Shown here in pieces: positions 11,064 to 24,600 of a DNA stretch of 64,000 bases (position 1 is the first letter of the stretch; every line of letters begins with the position of its first letter). The stretch covers positions 13,758,991 to 13,822,990 of the forward strand of contig OX442317.1 of assembly GCA_949358305.1 (NCBI GenBank), given 5' to 3'. The notes below the pieces were generated by a model that saw only the letters and a program-made list of their open reading frames with translations, was not told the origin of the DNA and made no database searches. Both the position numbers and the translations under genes were made by a program. This DNA comes from Strigamia acuminata. Its lineage: Eukaryota > Arthropoda > Chilopoda > Geophilomorpha > Linotaeniidae.

Positions 11064-12642
11064 TGTTGCGAGCAAGAACGCAACAAAAAGGATCTGGAGA
11101 TTTCACGTTGTTCATCTTCTGAAAGAAAGAAAAGGCTTTTTAATTTTGTTGTCAAGTTTAGATAGATTTTTAACACATATCTGACATGCCCAGTTGGTTT
11201 GCCGCTTTGTTGTCACGATCCTGGTAGTTCAAGAGGGTTGTCACTTCGCCTGCCACACCTGGAATGTTTGAAAGTTGTGTTTTTAGTCTTTTGTAATTAA
11301 TTTATGTGTCTTTTTCACGTTTCTGAGTTATTTCTAGTATTTGTAAGTTCTCTCCTGTTTCCAGTTCACTTGCGAAGGAGATAGGCGTGCATCGGCAAGA
11401 TGGCCGCCATAGCGCAAGTGAACTGGGAGATGGGAAGAACCTGAAATAAGCACAATTGTAGTTTTTGGTGCTTATTTTGCTTGTGATTTAATTTATACTA
11501 ACTTGTATTGGTGTTTAAGGTAGTCCACAGGTGTCTTGGGTCGCTGGATGGGCGTTGGACATCGTTTGTGAGCGTTTGCGAGCGTCGGGCGTGAGCGTAC
11601 GCCTTGCGACGCCTCTCGTGGTCGTGTGGGTCCTGCAAATGAGTTGAATTGGTCGGGTTTCAATGCCCAAGCACTGGGAAAGCTGTACTGACCGTTCTAA
11701 GACGCAGATCCATCGTTGAGAAGGCCTGTGAGTCGCTCGCGACCTTGTTTGGCTCCATTCACGTCATTTTAGCAGTTGCATGGTCGCCATCTTGGATTTG
11801 GTGCTGCACTGTTGCCCTGTTATTATTTCTTTTGGGGTTTTGAGGAGACCTGGACATAGGGAATATTTACTAGTTATTGTTTGTATAAATTACCAATATT
11901 AAGGGTTGTTAATCTAAGCTTTTACCTTTGTTATTGTATGGTTGTTACGGGTTAAGGTTTGTGACACTTTGCGCCCTCTTTTGGTGGCAATTGGGGTTTG
12001 GGCTCAGCATTGTGTTTTGAGTGCAGTTAATGTTAGTTTTAGCCTTTGAATTATCTGTTAAGTTTAAGTGAAGTGTTGTTTGCACAGGTCATACTGTTTT
12101 CAAGGTGTTAGGTTAAGTTTTGCCTTTATTTATGTTAAGTTTGACATCTGTTGTCTATATACGGAAACCTTGTTGGCACTATTGTTATTATTCAAATCTG
12201 TATTGTTTGGTCACTGACATTTATTGTAATCAGGTGACCAGTTGTTAAGAGTAGGTTGCTAAAGAAGCAACTCAGTTGTTATCAGTTGTTAAGTATTAAA
12301 GCCAGTTGATGTTTTTCCTCCTTCTTTGGATAAATTATTCCTGGGTTTATTTTACTTCAATAAACAGGATGACTTGTGAGTAGAGAGCTTTGCCTGCTCT
12401 CCTCCTCCCTGGGAGCACAGAATTTCTACCCAGCAGCTAAAGAGGTTTTGCCAATCACTTCATCTAAATGCAGTTAGGCCTAGTTTCATGCAGTCAGGCC
12501 TAATCCTTCTTCAAGTTAGGCTTGGGCTCAGAGAAAGGATTTCAGCTTGTTTCATCAACCACTATACAGTCTCGGGCGGTTTCCAGAGTTTGGTGACCAA
12601 TTCGCCAGTCCTCCCCTGTGAGATCCAAGGTTGTTTGCTACA
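11064..12642 (+). repeat. 3' LTR of the non-coding element
   Basis: A 1579-bp copy of 4016-5594 with no visible difference. It ends GCTACA, followed by the target duplicate TTTG and resumption of the satellite. Confidence 0.93.
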
Positions 12643-15600
12643 TTTGTGCTAAGTCAACTGTGATGTCAAATGAGATCAAAAGTTTATTCTTCCAAATCAT
12701 TGCTTGGATGTTGCTAAAACTTACATTGAAGCCTTCTACTAAGGTTTAAACACTATTTCAGAACATTCAGAGACATTGGTCTTGTGATGTTTGTGCTAAG
12801 TCAACTGTGATGTCAAATGAGATCAAAAGTTTATTCTTTCAAATCATTGCTTGGATGTTGCTAAAACTTACATTAAAGCTTTCTACTAAGGTTTAAACAC
12901 TATTTCAGAACATTCAGAGACATTGGTCTTGTGATGTTTGTGCTAAGTCAACTGTGATGAGATCAAAAGTCTATTCTCCAAAATCATTGCTTGGATGTTG
13001 CTAAAACTTACATTGAAGCCTTCTACTAAGGTTTAAACACTATTTCAGAACATTCAGACACATTGGTCTTGTGGTGTTTGTGTTAAGTCAACTGTGACGT
13101 CAAATGAGATCAAAAGTTTATTCTTTCAAATCATTGCTTGGATGTTGCTAAAACTTACATTAAAGCTTTCTACTAAGGTTTAAACACTATTTCAGAACAT
13201 TCAGAGACATTGGTCTTGTGATGTTTGTGCTAAGTCAACTGTGATGAGATCAAAAGTCTATTCTCCCAAATCATTGCTTGGATGTTGCTAAAACTTACAT
13301 TGAAGCCTTCTACTAAGGTTTAAACACTATTTCAGAACATTCAGAGACATTGGTTTGTGGTGTTTGTGCTAAGTCAACTGTGATGTCAAATGAGATCAAA
13401 AATTTATTCTTTCAAATTATTGCTTGGATGTTGCTAACACTTACATTGAAGCCTTCTACTAAGGTTTAAACACTATTTCAGAACATTCAGAGACATTGGT
13501 CTTGTGGTGTTTGTGCTGTCAACTGTGATGAGATCAAAAGTCTATTCTCCCAAATCATTGCTTGGATGTTGCTAAAACTTACATTGAAGCCTTCTACTAA
13601 GGTTTAAACACTATTTCAGAACATTCAGAGACATTGGTCTTGTGATGTTTGTGCTAAGTCAACTGTGATGAGATCAAAAGTCTATTCTCCCAAATCATTG
13701 CTTGGATGTTGCTAAAACTTACATTAAAGCTTTCTACTAAAGTTTAAACACTATTTCAGAACATTCAGAGACATTGGTCTTGTGGTGTTTGTGCTGTCAA
13801 CTGTGATGAGATCAAAAGTCTATTCTCCCAAATCATTGCTTGGATGTTGCTAAAACTTACATTGAAGCCTTCTACTAAGGTTTAAACACTATTTCAGAAC
13901 ATTCAGAGACATTGGTCTTGTGATGTTTGTGCTAAGTCAACTGTGATGAGATCAAAAGTCTATTCTCCCAAATCATTGCTTGGATGTTGCTAAAACTTAC
14001 ATTAAAGCTTTCTACTAAGGTTTAAACACTATTTCAAAACATTCAGAGACATTGGTCTTGTGATGTTTGTGCTAAGTCAACTGTGATGAGATCAAAAGTC
14101 TATTCTCCCAAATCATTGCTTGGATGTTGCTAAAACTTACATTGAAGCCTTCTACTAAGGTTTAAACACTATTTCAGAACATTCAGAGACATTGGTTTGT
14201 GGTGTTTGTGCTAAGTCAACTGTGATGTCAAATGAGATCAAAAATTTATTCTTTCAAATTATTGCTTGGATGTTGCTAACACTTACATTAAAGCCTTCTA
14301 CTAAGGTTTAAACACTATTTCTAAACATTCAGAGACATTGGTCTTGTGGTGTTTGTGCTAAGTCAACTGTGACGTCAAATGAGATCAAAAGTTTATTCTT
14401 TCAAATTATTGCTTGGATGTTGCTAAAACTTACATTGAAGCTTTCTACTAAGGTTTAAACACTATTTCAGAACATTCAGAAACATTGGTCTTGTGATGTT
14501 TGTGCTAAGTCAACTGTGATGTCAAATGAGATCAAAAGTTTATTCTTCCAAATCATTGCTTGGATGTTGCTAAAACTTACATTGAAGCCTTCTACTAAGG
14601 TTTAAACACTATTTCAGAACATTCAGAGACATTGGTCTTGTGATGTTTGTGCTAAGTCAACTGTGATGTCAAATGAGATCAAAAGTTTATTCTTTCAAAT
14701 CATTGCTTGGATGTTGCTAAAACTTACATTAAAGCTTTCTACTAAGGTTTAAACACTATTTCAGAACATTCAGAGACATTGGTCTTGTGATGTTTGTGCT
14801 AAGTCAACTGTGATGAGATCAAAAGTCTATTCTCCAAAATCATTGCTTGGATGTTGCTATAACTTACATTGAAGCCTTCTACTAAGGTTTAAACACTATT
14901 TCAGAACATTCAGACACATTGGTCTTGTGGTGTTTGTGTTAAGTCAACTGTGACGTCAAATGAGATCAAAAGTTTATTCTTTCAAATCATTGCTTGGATG
15001 TTGCTAAAACTTACATTAAAGCTTTCTACTAAGGTTTAAACACTATTTCAGAACATTCAGAGACATTGGTCTTGTGATGTTTGTGCTAAGTCAACTGTGA
15101 TGAGATCAAAAGTCTATTCTCCCAAATCATTGCTTGGATGTTGCTAAAACTTACATTGAAGCCTTCTACTAAGGTTTAAACACTATTTCAGAACATTCAG
15201 AGACATTGGTTTGTGGTGTTTGTGCTAAGTCAACTGTGATGTCAAATGAGATCAAAAATTTATTCTTTCAAATTATTGCTTGGATGTTGCTAACACTTAC
15301 ATTGAAGCCTTCTACTAAGGTTTAAACACTATTTCAGAACATTCAGAAACATTGGTCTTGTGATGTTTGTGCTAAGTCAACTGTGATGTCAAATGGGATC
15401 AAAAGTTTATTCTTCCAAATCATTGCTTGGATGTTGCTAAAACTTACATTGAAGCCTTCTACTAAGGTTTAAACACTATTTCAGAACATTCAGAGACATT
15501 GGTCTTGTGATGTTTGTGCTAAGTCAACTGTGATGTCAAATGAGATCAAAAGTTTATTCTTTCAAATCATTGCTTGGATGTTGCTAAAACTTACATTAAA

Positions 15601-18600
15601 GCTTTCTACTAAGGTTTAAACACTATTTCAGAACATTCAGAGACATTGGTCTTGTGATGTTTGTGCTAAGTCAACTGTGATGAGATCAAAAGTCTATTCT
15701 CCAAAATTATTGCTTGGATGTTGCTAAAACTTACATTGAAGCCTTCTACTAAGGTTTAAACACTATTTCAGAACATTCAGACACATTGGTCTTGTGGTGT
15801 TTGTGCTAAGTCAACTGTGACGTCAAATGAGATCAAAAGTTTATTCTTTCAAATTATTGCTTGGATGTTGCTAAAACTTACATTGAAGCTTTCTACTAAG
15901 GTTTAAACACTATTTCAGAACATTCAGAGACATTGGTCTTGTGATGTTTGTGCTAAGTCAACTGTGATGTCAAATGAGATCAAAAGTTTATTCTTTCAAA
16001 TCATTGCTTGGATGTTGCTAACACTTACATTGAAGCCTTCTACTAAGGTTTAAACACTATTTCTAAACATTCAGAGACATTGGTCTTGTGGTGTTTGTGC
16101 TAAGTCAACTGTGATGAGATCAAAAGTCTATTCTCCCAAATCATTGCTTGGATGTTGCTAAAACTTACATTGAAGCCTTCTACTAAGGTTTAAACACTAT
16201 TTCAGAACATTCAGAGACATTGGTTTGTGGTGTTTGTGCTAAGTCAACTGTGATGTCAAATGAGATCAAAAGTTTATTCTTTCAAATCATTGCTTGGATG
16301 TTGCTAAAACTTACATTAAAGCTTTCTACTAAAGTTTAAACACTATTTCAGAACATTCAGAGACATTGGTCTTGTGGTGTTTGTGCTAAGTCAACTGTGA
16401 TGTCAAATGAGATCAAAAGTTTATTCTTTCAAATTAATGCTTGGATGTTGCTAACACTTACATTGAAGCCTTCTACTAAGGTTTAAACACTATTTCTAAA
16501 CATTCAGAGACATTGGTCTTGTGGTGTTTGTGCTAAGTCAACTGTGATGAGATCAAAAGTCTATTCTCCCAAATCATTGCTTGGATGTTGCTAAAACTTA
16601 CATTGAAGCCTTCTACTAAGGTTTAAACACTATTTCAGAACATTCAGAGACATTGGTCTTGTGATGTTTGTGCTAAGTCAACTGTGATGAGATCAAAAGT
16701 CTATTCTCCCAAATCATTGCTTGGATGTTGCTAAAACTTACATTAAAGCTTTCTACTAAGGTTTAAACACTATTTCAAAACATTCAGAGACATTGGTCTT
16801 GTGATGTTTGTGCTAAGTCAACTGTGATGAGATCAAAAGTCTATTCTCCCAAATCATTGCTTGGATGTTGCTAAAACTTACATTGAAGCCTTCTACTAAG
16901 GTTTAAACACTATTTCAGAACATTCAGAGACATTGGTTTGTGGTGTTTGTGCTAAGTCAACTGTGATGAGATCAAAAGTCTATTCTCCCAAATCATTGCT
17001 TGGATGTTGCTAAAACTTACATTGAAGCCTTCTACTAAGGTTTAAACACTATTTCAGAACATTCAGAGACATTGGTTTGTGGTGTTTGTGCTAAGTCAAC
17101 TGTGATGTCAAATGAGATCAAAAATTTATTCTTTCAAATTATTGCTTGGATGTTGCTAACACTTACATTGAAGCCTTCTACTAAGGTTTAAACACTATTT
17201 CAGAACATTCAGAAACATTGGTCTTGTGATGTTTGTGCTAAGTCAACTGTGATGTCAAATGGGATCAAAAGTTTATTCTTACCAAATCATTGCTTGGATG
17301 TTGCTAAAACTTACATTGAAGCCTTCTACTAAGGTTTAAACACTATTTCAGAACATTCAGAGACATTGGTCTTGTGATGTTTGTGCTAAGTCAACTGTGA
17401 TGTCAAATGAGATCAAAAGTTTATTCTTTCAAATCATTGCTTGGATGTTGCTAAAACTTACATTAAAGCTTTCTACTAAGGTTTAAACACTATTTCAGAA
17501 CATTCAGAGACATTGGTCTTGTGATGTTTGTGCTAAGTCAACTGTGATGAGATCAAAAGTCTATTCTCCAAAATCATTGCTTGGATGTTGCTAAAACTTA
17601 CATTGAAGCCTTCTACTAAGGTTTAAACACTATTTCAGAACATTCAGACACATTGGTCTTGTGGTGTTTGTGCTAAGTCAACTGTGACGTCAAATGAGAT
17701 CAAAAGTTTATTCTTTCAAATTATTGCTTGGATGTTGCTAACACTTACATTGAAGCCTTCTACTAAGGTTTAAACACTATTTCAGAACATTCAGAGACAT
17801 TGGTCTTGTGGTGTTTGTGCTGTCAACTGTGATGAGATCAAAAGTCTATTCTCCCAAATCATTGCTTGGATGTTGCTAAAACTTACATTGAAGCCTTCTA
17901 CTAAGGTTTAAACACTATTTCAGAACATTCAGAGACATTGGTCTTGTGATGTTTGTGCTAAGTCAACTGTGATGAGATCAAAAGTCTATTCTCCCAAATC
18001 ATTGCTTGGATGTTGCTAAAACTTACATTAAAGCTTTCTACTAAAGTTTAAACACTATTTCAGAACATTCAGAGACATTGGTCTTGTGGTGTTTGTGCTG
18101 TCAACTGTGATGAGATCAAAAGTCTATTCTCCCAAATCATTGCTTGGATGTTGCTAAAACTTACATTGAAGCCTTCTACTAAGGTTTAAACACTATTTCA
18201 GAACATTCAGAGACATTGGTCTTGTGATGTTTGTGCTAAGTCAACTGTGATGAGATCAAAAGTCTATTCTCCCAAATCATTGCTTGGATGTTGCTAAAAC
18301 TTACATTAAAGCTTTCTACTAAGGTTTAAACACTATTTCAAAACATTCAGAGACATTGGTCTTGTGATGTTTGTGCTAAGTCAACTGTGATGAGATCAAA
18401 AGTCTATTCTCCCAAATCATTGCTTGGATGTTGCTAAAACTTACATTGAAGCCTTCTACTAAGGTTTAAACACTATTTCAGAACATTCAGAGACATTGGT
18501 TTGTGGTGTTTGTGCTAAGTCAACTGTGATGTCAAATGAGATCAAAAATTTATTCTTTCAAATTATTGCTTGGATGTTGCTAACACTTACATTAAAGCCT

Positions 18601-21600
18601 TCTACTAAGGTTTAAACACTATTTCTAAACATTCAGAGACATTGGTCTTGTGGTGTTTGTGCTAAGTCAACTGTGACGTCAAATGAGATCAAAAGTTTAT
18701 TCTTTCAAATTATTGCTTGGATGTTGCTAAAACTTACATTGAAGCTTTCTACTAAGGTTTAAACACTATTTCAGAACATTCAGAAACATTGGTCTTGTGA
18801 TGTTTGTGCTAAGTCAACTGTGATGTCAAATGAGATCAAAAGTTTATTCTTCCAAATCATTGCTTGGATGTTGCTAAAACTTACATTGAAGCCTTCTACT
18901 AAGGTTTAAACACTATTTCAGAACATTCAGAGACATTGGTCTTGTGATGTTTGTGCTAAGTCAACTGTGATGTCAAATGAGATCAAAAGTTTATTCTTTC
19001 AAATCATTGCTTGGATGTTGCTAAAACTTACATTAAAGCTTTCTACTAAGGTTTAAACACTATTTCAGAACATTCAGAGACATTGGTCTTGTGATGTTTG
19101 TGCTAAGTCAACTGTGATGAGATCAAAAGTCTATTCTCCAAAATCATTGCTTGGATGTTGCTATAACTTACATTGAAGCCTTCTACTAAGGTTTAAACAC
19201 TATTTCAGAACATTCAGACACATTGGTCTTGTGGTGTTTGTGTTAAGTCAACTGTGACGTCAAATGAGATCAAAAGTTTATTCTTTCAAATCATTGCTTG
19301 GATGTTGCTAAAACTTACATTAAAGCTTTCTACTAAGGTTTAAACACTATTTCAGAACATTCAGAGACATTGGTCTTGTGATGTTTGTGCTAAGTCAACT
19401 GTGATGAGATCAAAAGTCTATTCTCCCAAATCATTGCTTGGATGTTGCTAAAACTTACATTGAAGCCTTCTACTAAGGTTTAAACACTATTTCAGAACAT
19501 TCAGAGACATTGGTTTGTGGTGTTTGTGCTAAGTCAACTGTGATGTCAAATGAGATCAAAAATTTATTCTTTCAAATTATTGCTTGGATGTTGCTAACAC
19601 TTACATTGAAGCCTTCTACTAAGGTTTAAACACTATTTCAGAACATTCAGAAACATTGGTCTTGTGATGTTTGTGCTAAGTCAACTGTGATGTCAAATGG
19701 GATCAAAAGTTTATTCTTCCAAATCATTGCTTGGATGTTGCTAAAACTTACATTGAAGCCTTCTACTAAGGTTTAAACACTATTTCAGAACATTCAGAGA
19801 CATTGGTCTTGTGATGTTTGTGCTAAGTCAACTGTGATGTCAAATGAGATCAAAAGTTTATTCTTTCAAATCATTGCTTGGATGTTGCTAAAACTTACAT
19901 TAAAGCTTTCTACTAAGGTTTAAACACTATTTCAGAACATTCAGAGACATTGGTCTTGTGATGTTTGTGCTAAGTCAACTGTGATGAGATCAAAAGTCTA
20001 TTCTCCAAAATTATTGCTTGGATGTTGCTAAAACTTACATTGAAGCCTTCTACTAAGGTTTAAACACTATTTCAGAACATTCAGACACATTGGTCTTGTG
20101 GTGTTTGTGCTAAGTCAACTGTGACGTCAAATGAGATCAAAAGTTTATTCTTTCAAATTATTGCTTGGATGTTGCTAAAACTTACATTGAAGCTTTCTAC
20201 TAAGGTTTAAACACTATTTCAGAACATTCAGAGACATTGGTCTTGTGATGTTTGTGCTAAGTCAACTGTGATGTCAAATGAGATCAAAAGTTTATTCTTT
20301 CAAATCATTGCTTGGATGTTGCTAACACTTACATTGAAGCCTTCTACTAAGGTTTAAACACTATTTCTAAACATTCAGAGACATTGGTCTTGTGGTGTTT
20401 GTGCTAAGTCAACTGTGATGTCAAATGAGATCAAAAGTTTATTCTTTCAAATTATTGCTTGGATGTTGCTAACACTTACATTGAAGCCTTCTACTAAGGT
20501 TTAAACACTATTTCTAAACATTCAGAGACATTGGTCTTGTGGTGTTTGTGCTAAGTCAACTGTGATGAGATCAAAAGTCTATTCTCCCAAATCATTGCTT
20601 GGATGTTGCTAAAACTTACATTGAAGCCTTCTACTAAGGTTTAAACACTATTTCAGAACATTCAGAGACATTGGTTTGTGGTGTTTGTGCTAAGTCAACT
20701 GTGATGTCAAATGAGATCAAAAGTTTATTCTTTCAAATTATTGCTTGGATGTTGCTAACACTTACATTGAAGCCTTCTACTAAGGTTTAAACACTATTTC
20801 TAAACATTCAGAGACATTGGTCTTGTGGTGTTTCTGCTAAGTCAACTGTGACGTCAAATGAGATCAAAAGTTTATTCTTTCAAATTATTGCTTGGATGTT
20901 GCTAAAACTTACATTGAAGCTTTCTACTAAGGTTTAAACACTATTTCAGAACATTCAGAAACATTGGTCTTGTGATGTTTGTGCTAAGTCAACTGTGATG
21001 TCAAATGAGATCAAAAGTTTATTCTTTCAAATCATTGCTTGGATGTTGCTAAAACTTACATTAAAGCTTTCTACTAAAGTTTAAACACTATTTCAGAACA
21101 TTCAGAGACATTGGTCTTGTGGTGTTTGTGCTAAGTCAACTGTGATGTCAAATGAGATCAAAAGTTTATTCTTTCAAATTAATGCTTGGATGTTGCTAAC
21201 ACTTACATTGAAGCCTTCTACTAAGGTTTAAACACTATTTCTAAACATTCAGAGACATTGGTCTTGTGGTGTTTGTGCTAAGTCAACTGTGATGAGATCA
21301 AAAGTCTATTCTCCCAAATCATTGCTTGGATGTTGCTAAAACTTACATTGAAGCCTTCTACTAAGGTTTAAACACTATTTCAGAACATTCAGAGACATTG
21401 GTCTTGTGATGTTTGTGCTAAGTCAACTGTGATGAGATCAAAAGTCTATTCTCCCAAATCATTGCTTGGATGTTGCTAAAACTTACATTAAAGCTTTCTA
21501 CTAAGGTTTAAACACTATTTCAAAACATTCAGAGACATTGGTCTTGTGATGTTTGTGCTAAGTCAACTGTGATGAGATCAAAAGTCTATTCTCACAAATC

Positions 21601-24600
21601 ATTGCTTGGATGTTGCTAAAACTTACATTGAAGCCTTCTACTAAGGTTTAAACACTATTTCAGAACATTCAGAGACATTGGTTTGTGGTGTTTGTGCTAA
21701 GTCAACTGTGATGAGATCAAAAGTCTATTCTCCCAAATCATTGCTTGGATGTTGCTAAAACTTACATTGAAGCCTTCTACTAAGGTTTAAACACTATTTC
21801 AGAACATTCAGAGACATTGGTTTGTGGTGTTTGTGCTAAGTCAACTGTGATGTCAAATGAGATCAAAAATTTATTCTTTCAAATTATTGCTTGGATGTTG
21901 CTAACACTTACATTGAAGCCTTCTACTAAGGTTTAAACACTATTTCAGAACATTCAGAAACATTGGTCTTGTGATGTTTGTGCTAAGTCAACTGTGATGT
22001 CAAATGGGATCAAAAGTTTATTCTTCCAAATCATTGCTTGGATGTTGCTAAAACTTACATTGAAGCCTTCTACTAAGGTTTAAACACTATTTCAGAACAT
22101 TCAGAGACATTGGTCTTGTGATGTTTGTGCTAAGTCAACTGTGATGTCAAATGAGATCAAAAGTTTATTCTTTCAAATCATTGCTTGGATGTTGCTAAAA
22201 CTTACATTAAAGCTTTCTACTAAGGTTTAAACACTATTTCAGAACATTCAGAGACATTGGTCTTGTGATGTTTGTGCTAAGTCAACTGTGATGAGATCAA
22301 AAGTCTATTCTCCAAAATCATTGCTTGGATGTTGCTAAAACTTACATTGAAGCCTTCTACTAAGGTTTAAACACTATTTCAGAACATTCAGACACATTGG
22401 TCTTGTGGTGTTTGTGCTAAGTCAACTGTGACGTCAAATGAGATCAAAAGTTTATTCTTTCAAATTATTGCTTGGATGTTGCTAAAACTTACATTGAAGC
22501 TTTCTACTAAGGTTTAAACACTATTTCAGAACATTCAGAGACATTGGTCTTGTGATGTTTGTGCTAAGTCAACTGTGATGTCAAATGAGATCAAAAGTTT
22601 ATTCTTTCAAATCATTGCTTGGATGTTGCTAACACTTACATTGAAGCCTTCTACTAAGGTTTAAACACTATTTCTAAACATTCAGAGACATTGGTCTTGT
22701 GGTGTTTGTGCTAAGTCAACTGTGATGTCAAATGAGATCAAAAGTTTATTCTTTCAAATTATTGCTTGGATGTTGCTAACACTTACATTGAAGCCTTCTA
22801 CTAAGGTTTAAACACTATTTCTAAACATTCAGAGACATTGGTCTTGTGGTGTTTGTGCTAAGTCAACTGTGATGAGATCAAAAGTCTATTCTCCCAAATC
22901 ATTGCTTGGATGTTGCTAAAACTTACATTGAAGCCTTCTACTAAGGTTTAAACACTATTTCAGAACATTCAGAGACATTGGTTTGTGGTGTTTGTGCTAA
23001 GTCAACTGTGATGTCAAATGAGATCAAAAGTTTATTCTTTCAAATTATTGCTTGGATGTTGCTAACACTTACATTGAAGCCTTCTACTAAGGTTTAAACA
23101 CTATTTCTAAACATTCAGAGACATTGGTCTTGTGGTGTTTGTGCTAAGTCAACTGTGACGTCAAATGAGATCAAAAGTTTATTCTTTCAAATTATTGCTT
23201 GGATGTTGCTAAAACTTACATTGAAGCTTTCTACTAAGGTTTAAACACTATTTCAGAACATTCAGAAACATTGGTCTTGTGATGTTTGTGCTAAGTCAAC
23301 TGTGATGTCAAATGAGATCAAAAGTTTATTCTTTCAAATCATTGCTTGGATGTTGCTAAAACTTACATTAAAGCTTTCTACTAAAGTTTAAACACTATTT
23401 CAGAACATTCAGAGACATTGGTCTTGTGGTGTTTGTGCTAAGTCAACTGTGATGTCAAATGAGATCAAAAGTTTATTCTTTCAAATTAATGCTTGGATGT
23501 TGCTAACACTTACATTGAAGCCTTCTACTAAGGTTTAAACACTATTTCTAAACATTCAGAGACATTGGTCTTGTGGTGTTTGTGCTAAGTCAACTGTGAT
23601 GAGATCAAAAGTCTATTCTCCCAAATCATTGCTTGGATGTTGCTAAAACTTACATTGAAGCCTTCTACTAAGGTTTAAACACTATTTCAGAACATTCAGA
23701 GACATTGGTTTTGTGATGTTTGTGCTAAGTCAACTGTGATGAGATCAAAAGTCTATTCTCCCAAATCATTGCTTGGATGTTGCTAAAACTTACATTAAAG
23801 CTTTCTACTAAGGTTTAAATACTATTTCAAAACATTCAGAGACATTGGTCTTGTGATGTTTGTGCTAAGTCAACTGTGATGAGATCAAAAGTCTATTCTC
23901 CCAAATCATTGCTTGGATGTTGCTAAAACTTACATTGAAGCCTTCTACTAAGGTTTAAACACTATTTCAGAACATTCAGAGACATTGGTTTGTGGTGTTT
24001 GTGCTAAGTCAACTGTGATGTCAAATGAGATCAAAAATTTATTCTTTCAAATTATTGCTTGGATGTTGCTAACACTTACATTAAAGCCTTCTACTAAGGT
24101 TTAAACACTATTTCTAAACATTCAGAAACATTGGTCTTGTGATGTTTGTGCTAAGTCAACTGTGATGTCAAATGAGATCAAAAGTTTATTCTTTCAAATT
24201 AATGCTTGGATGTTGCTAACACTTACATTGAAGCCTTCTACTAAGGTTTAAACACTATTTCTAAACATTCAGAGACATTGGTCTTGTGGTGTTTGTGCTA
24301 AGTCAACTGTGATGAGATCAAAAGTCTATTCTCCCAAATCATTGCTTGGATGTTGCTAAAACTTACATTGAAGCCTTCTACTAAGGTTTAAACACTATTT
24401 CAGAACATTCAGAGACATTGGTCTTGTGATGTTTGTGCTAAGTCAACTGTGATGAGATCAAAAGTCTATTCTCCCAAATCATTGCTTGGATGTTGCTAAA
24501 ACTTACATTAAAGCTTTCTACTAAGGTTTAAACACTATTTCAAAACATTCAGAGACATTGGTCTTGTGATGTTTGTGCTAAGTCAACTGTGATGAGATCA

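Larger units (their letters stand above)
4016..12642 (+). mobile_element. Non-coding LTR retrotransposon (LARD-like), BEL/Pao-type primer region
   Basis: An 8627-bp element bounded by direct LTRs (4016-5594 and 11064-12642, constant offset 7048) that begin TGTTGCG and end GCTACA. The satellite is interrupted between 4015 and 12643 with a 4-bp target duplication TTTG (4012-4015 and 12643-12646); removing the element plus one copy restores the monomer. The 5.5-kb interior has no frame longer than about 130 codons and no recognisable gag or pol. Orientation is set by the primer-binding region after the left LTR and by the AATAAA in the LTR. It must depend on proteins made elsewhere; the primer region points to a BEL/Pao helper. 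The LTRs look identical wherever I compared them, so the insertion is recent. Confidence 0.9.

Noticed and set aside
5440-11184. Many 60-130 codon frames inside the coding-less element
   Set aside because: None resembles gag or pol, they overlap on both strands, and they are what random open frames would give.
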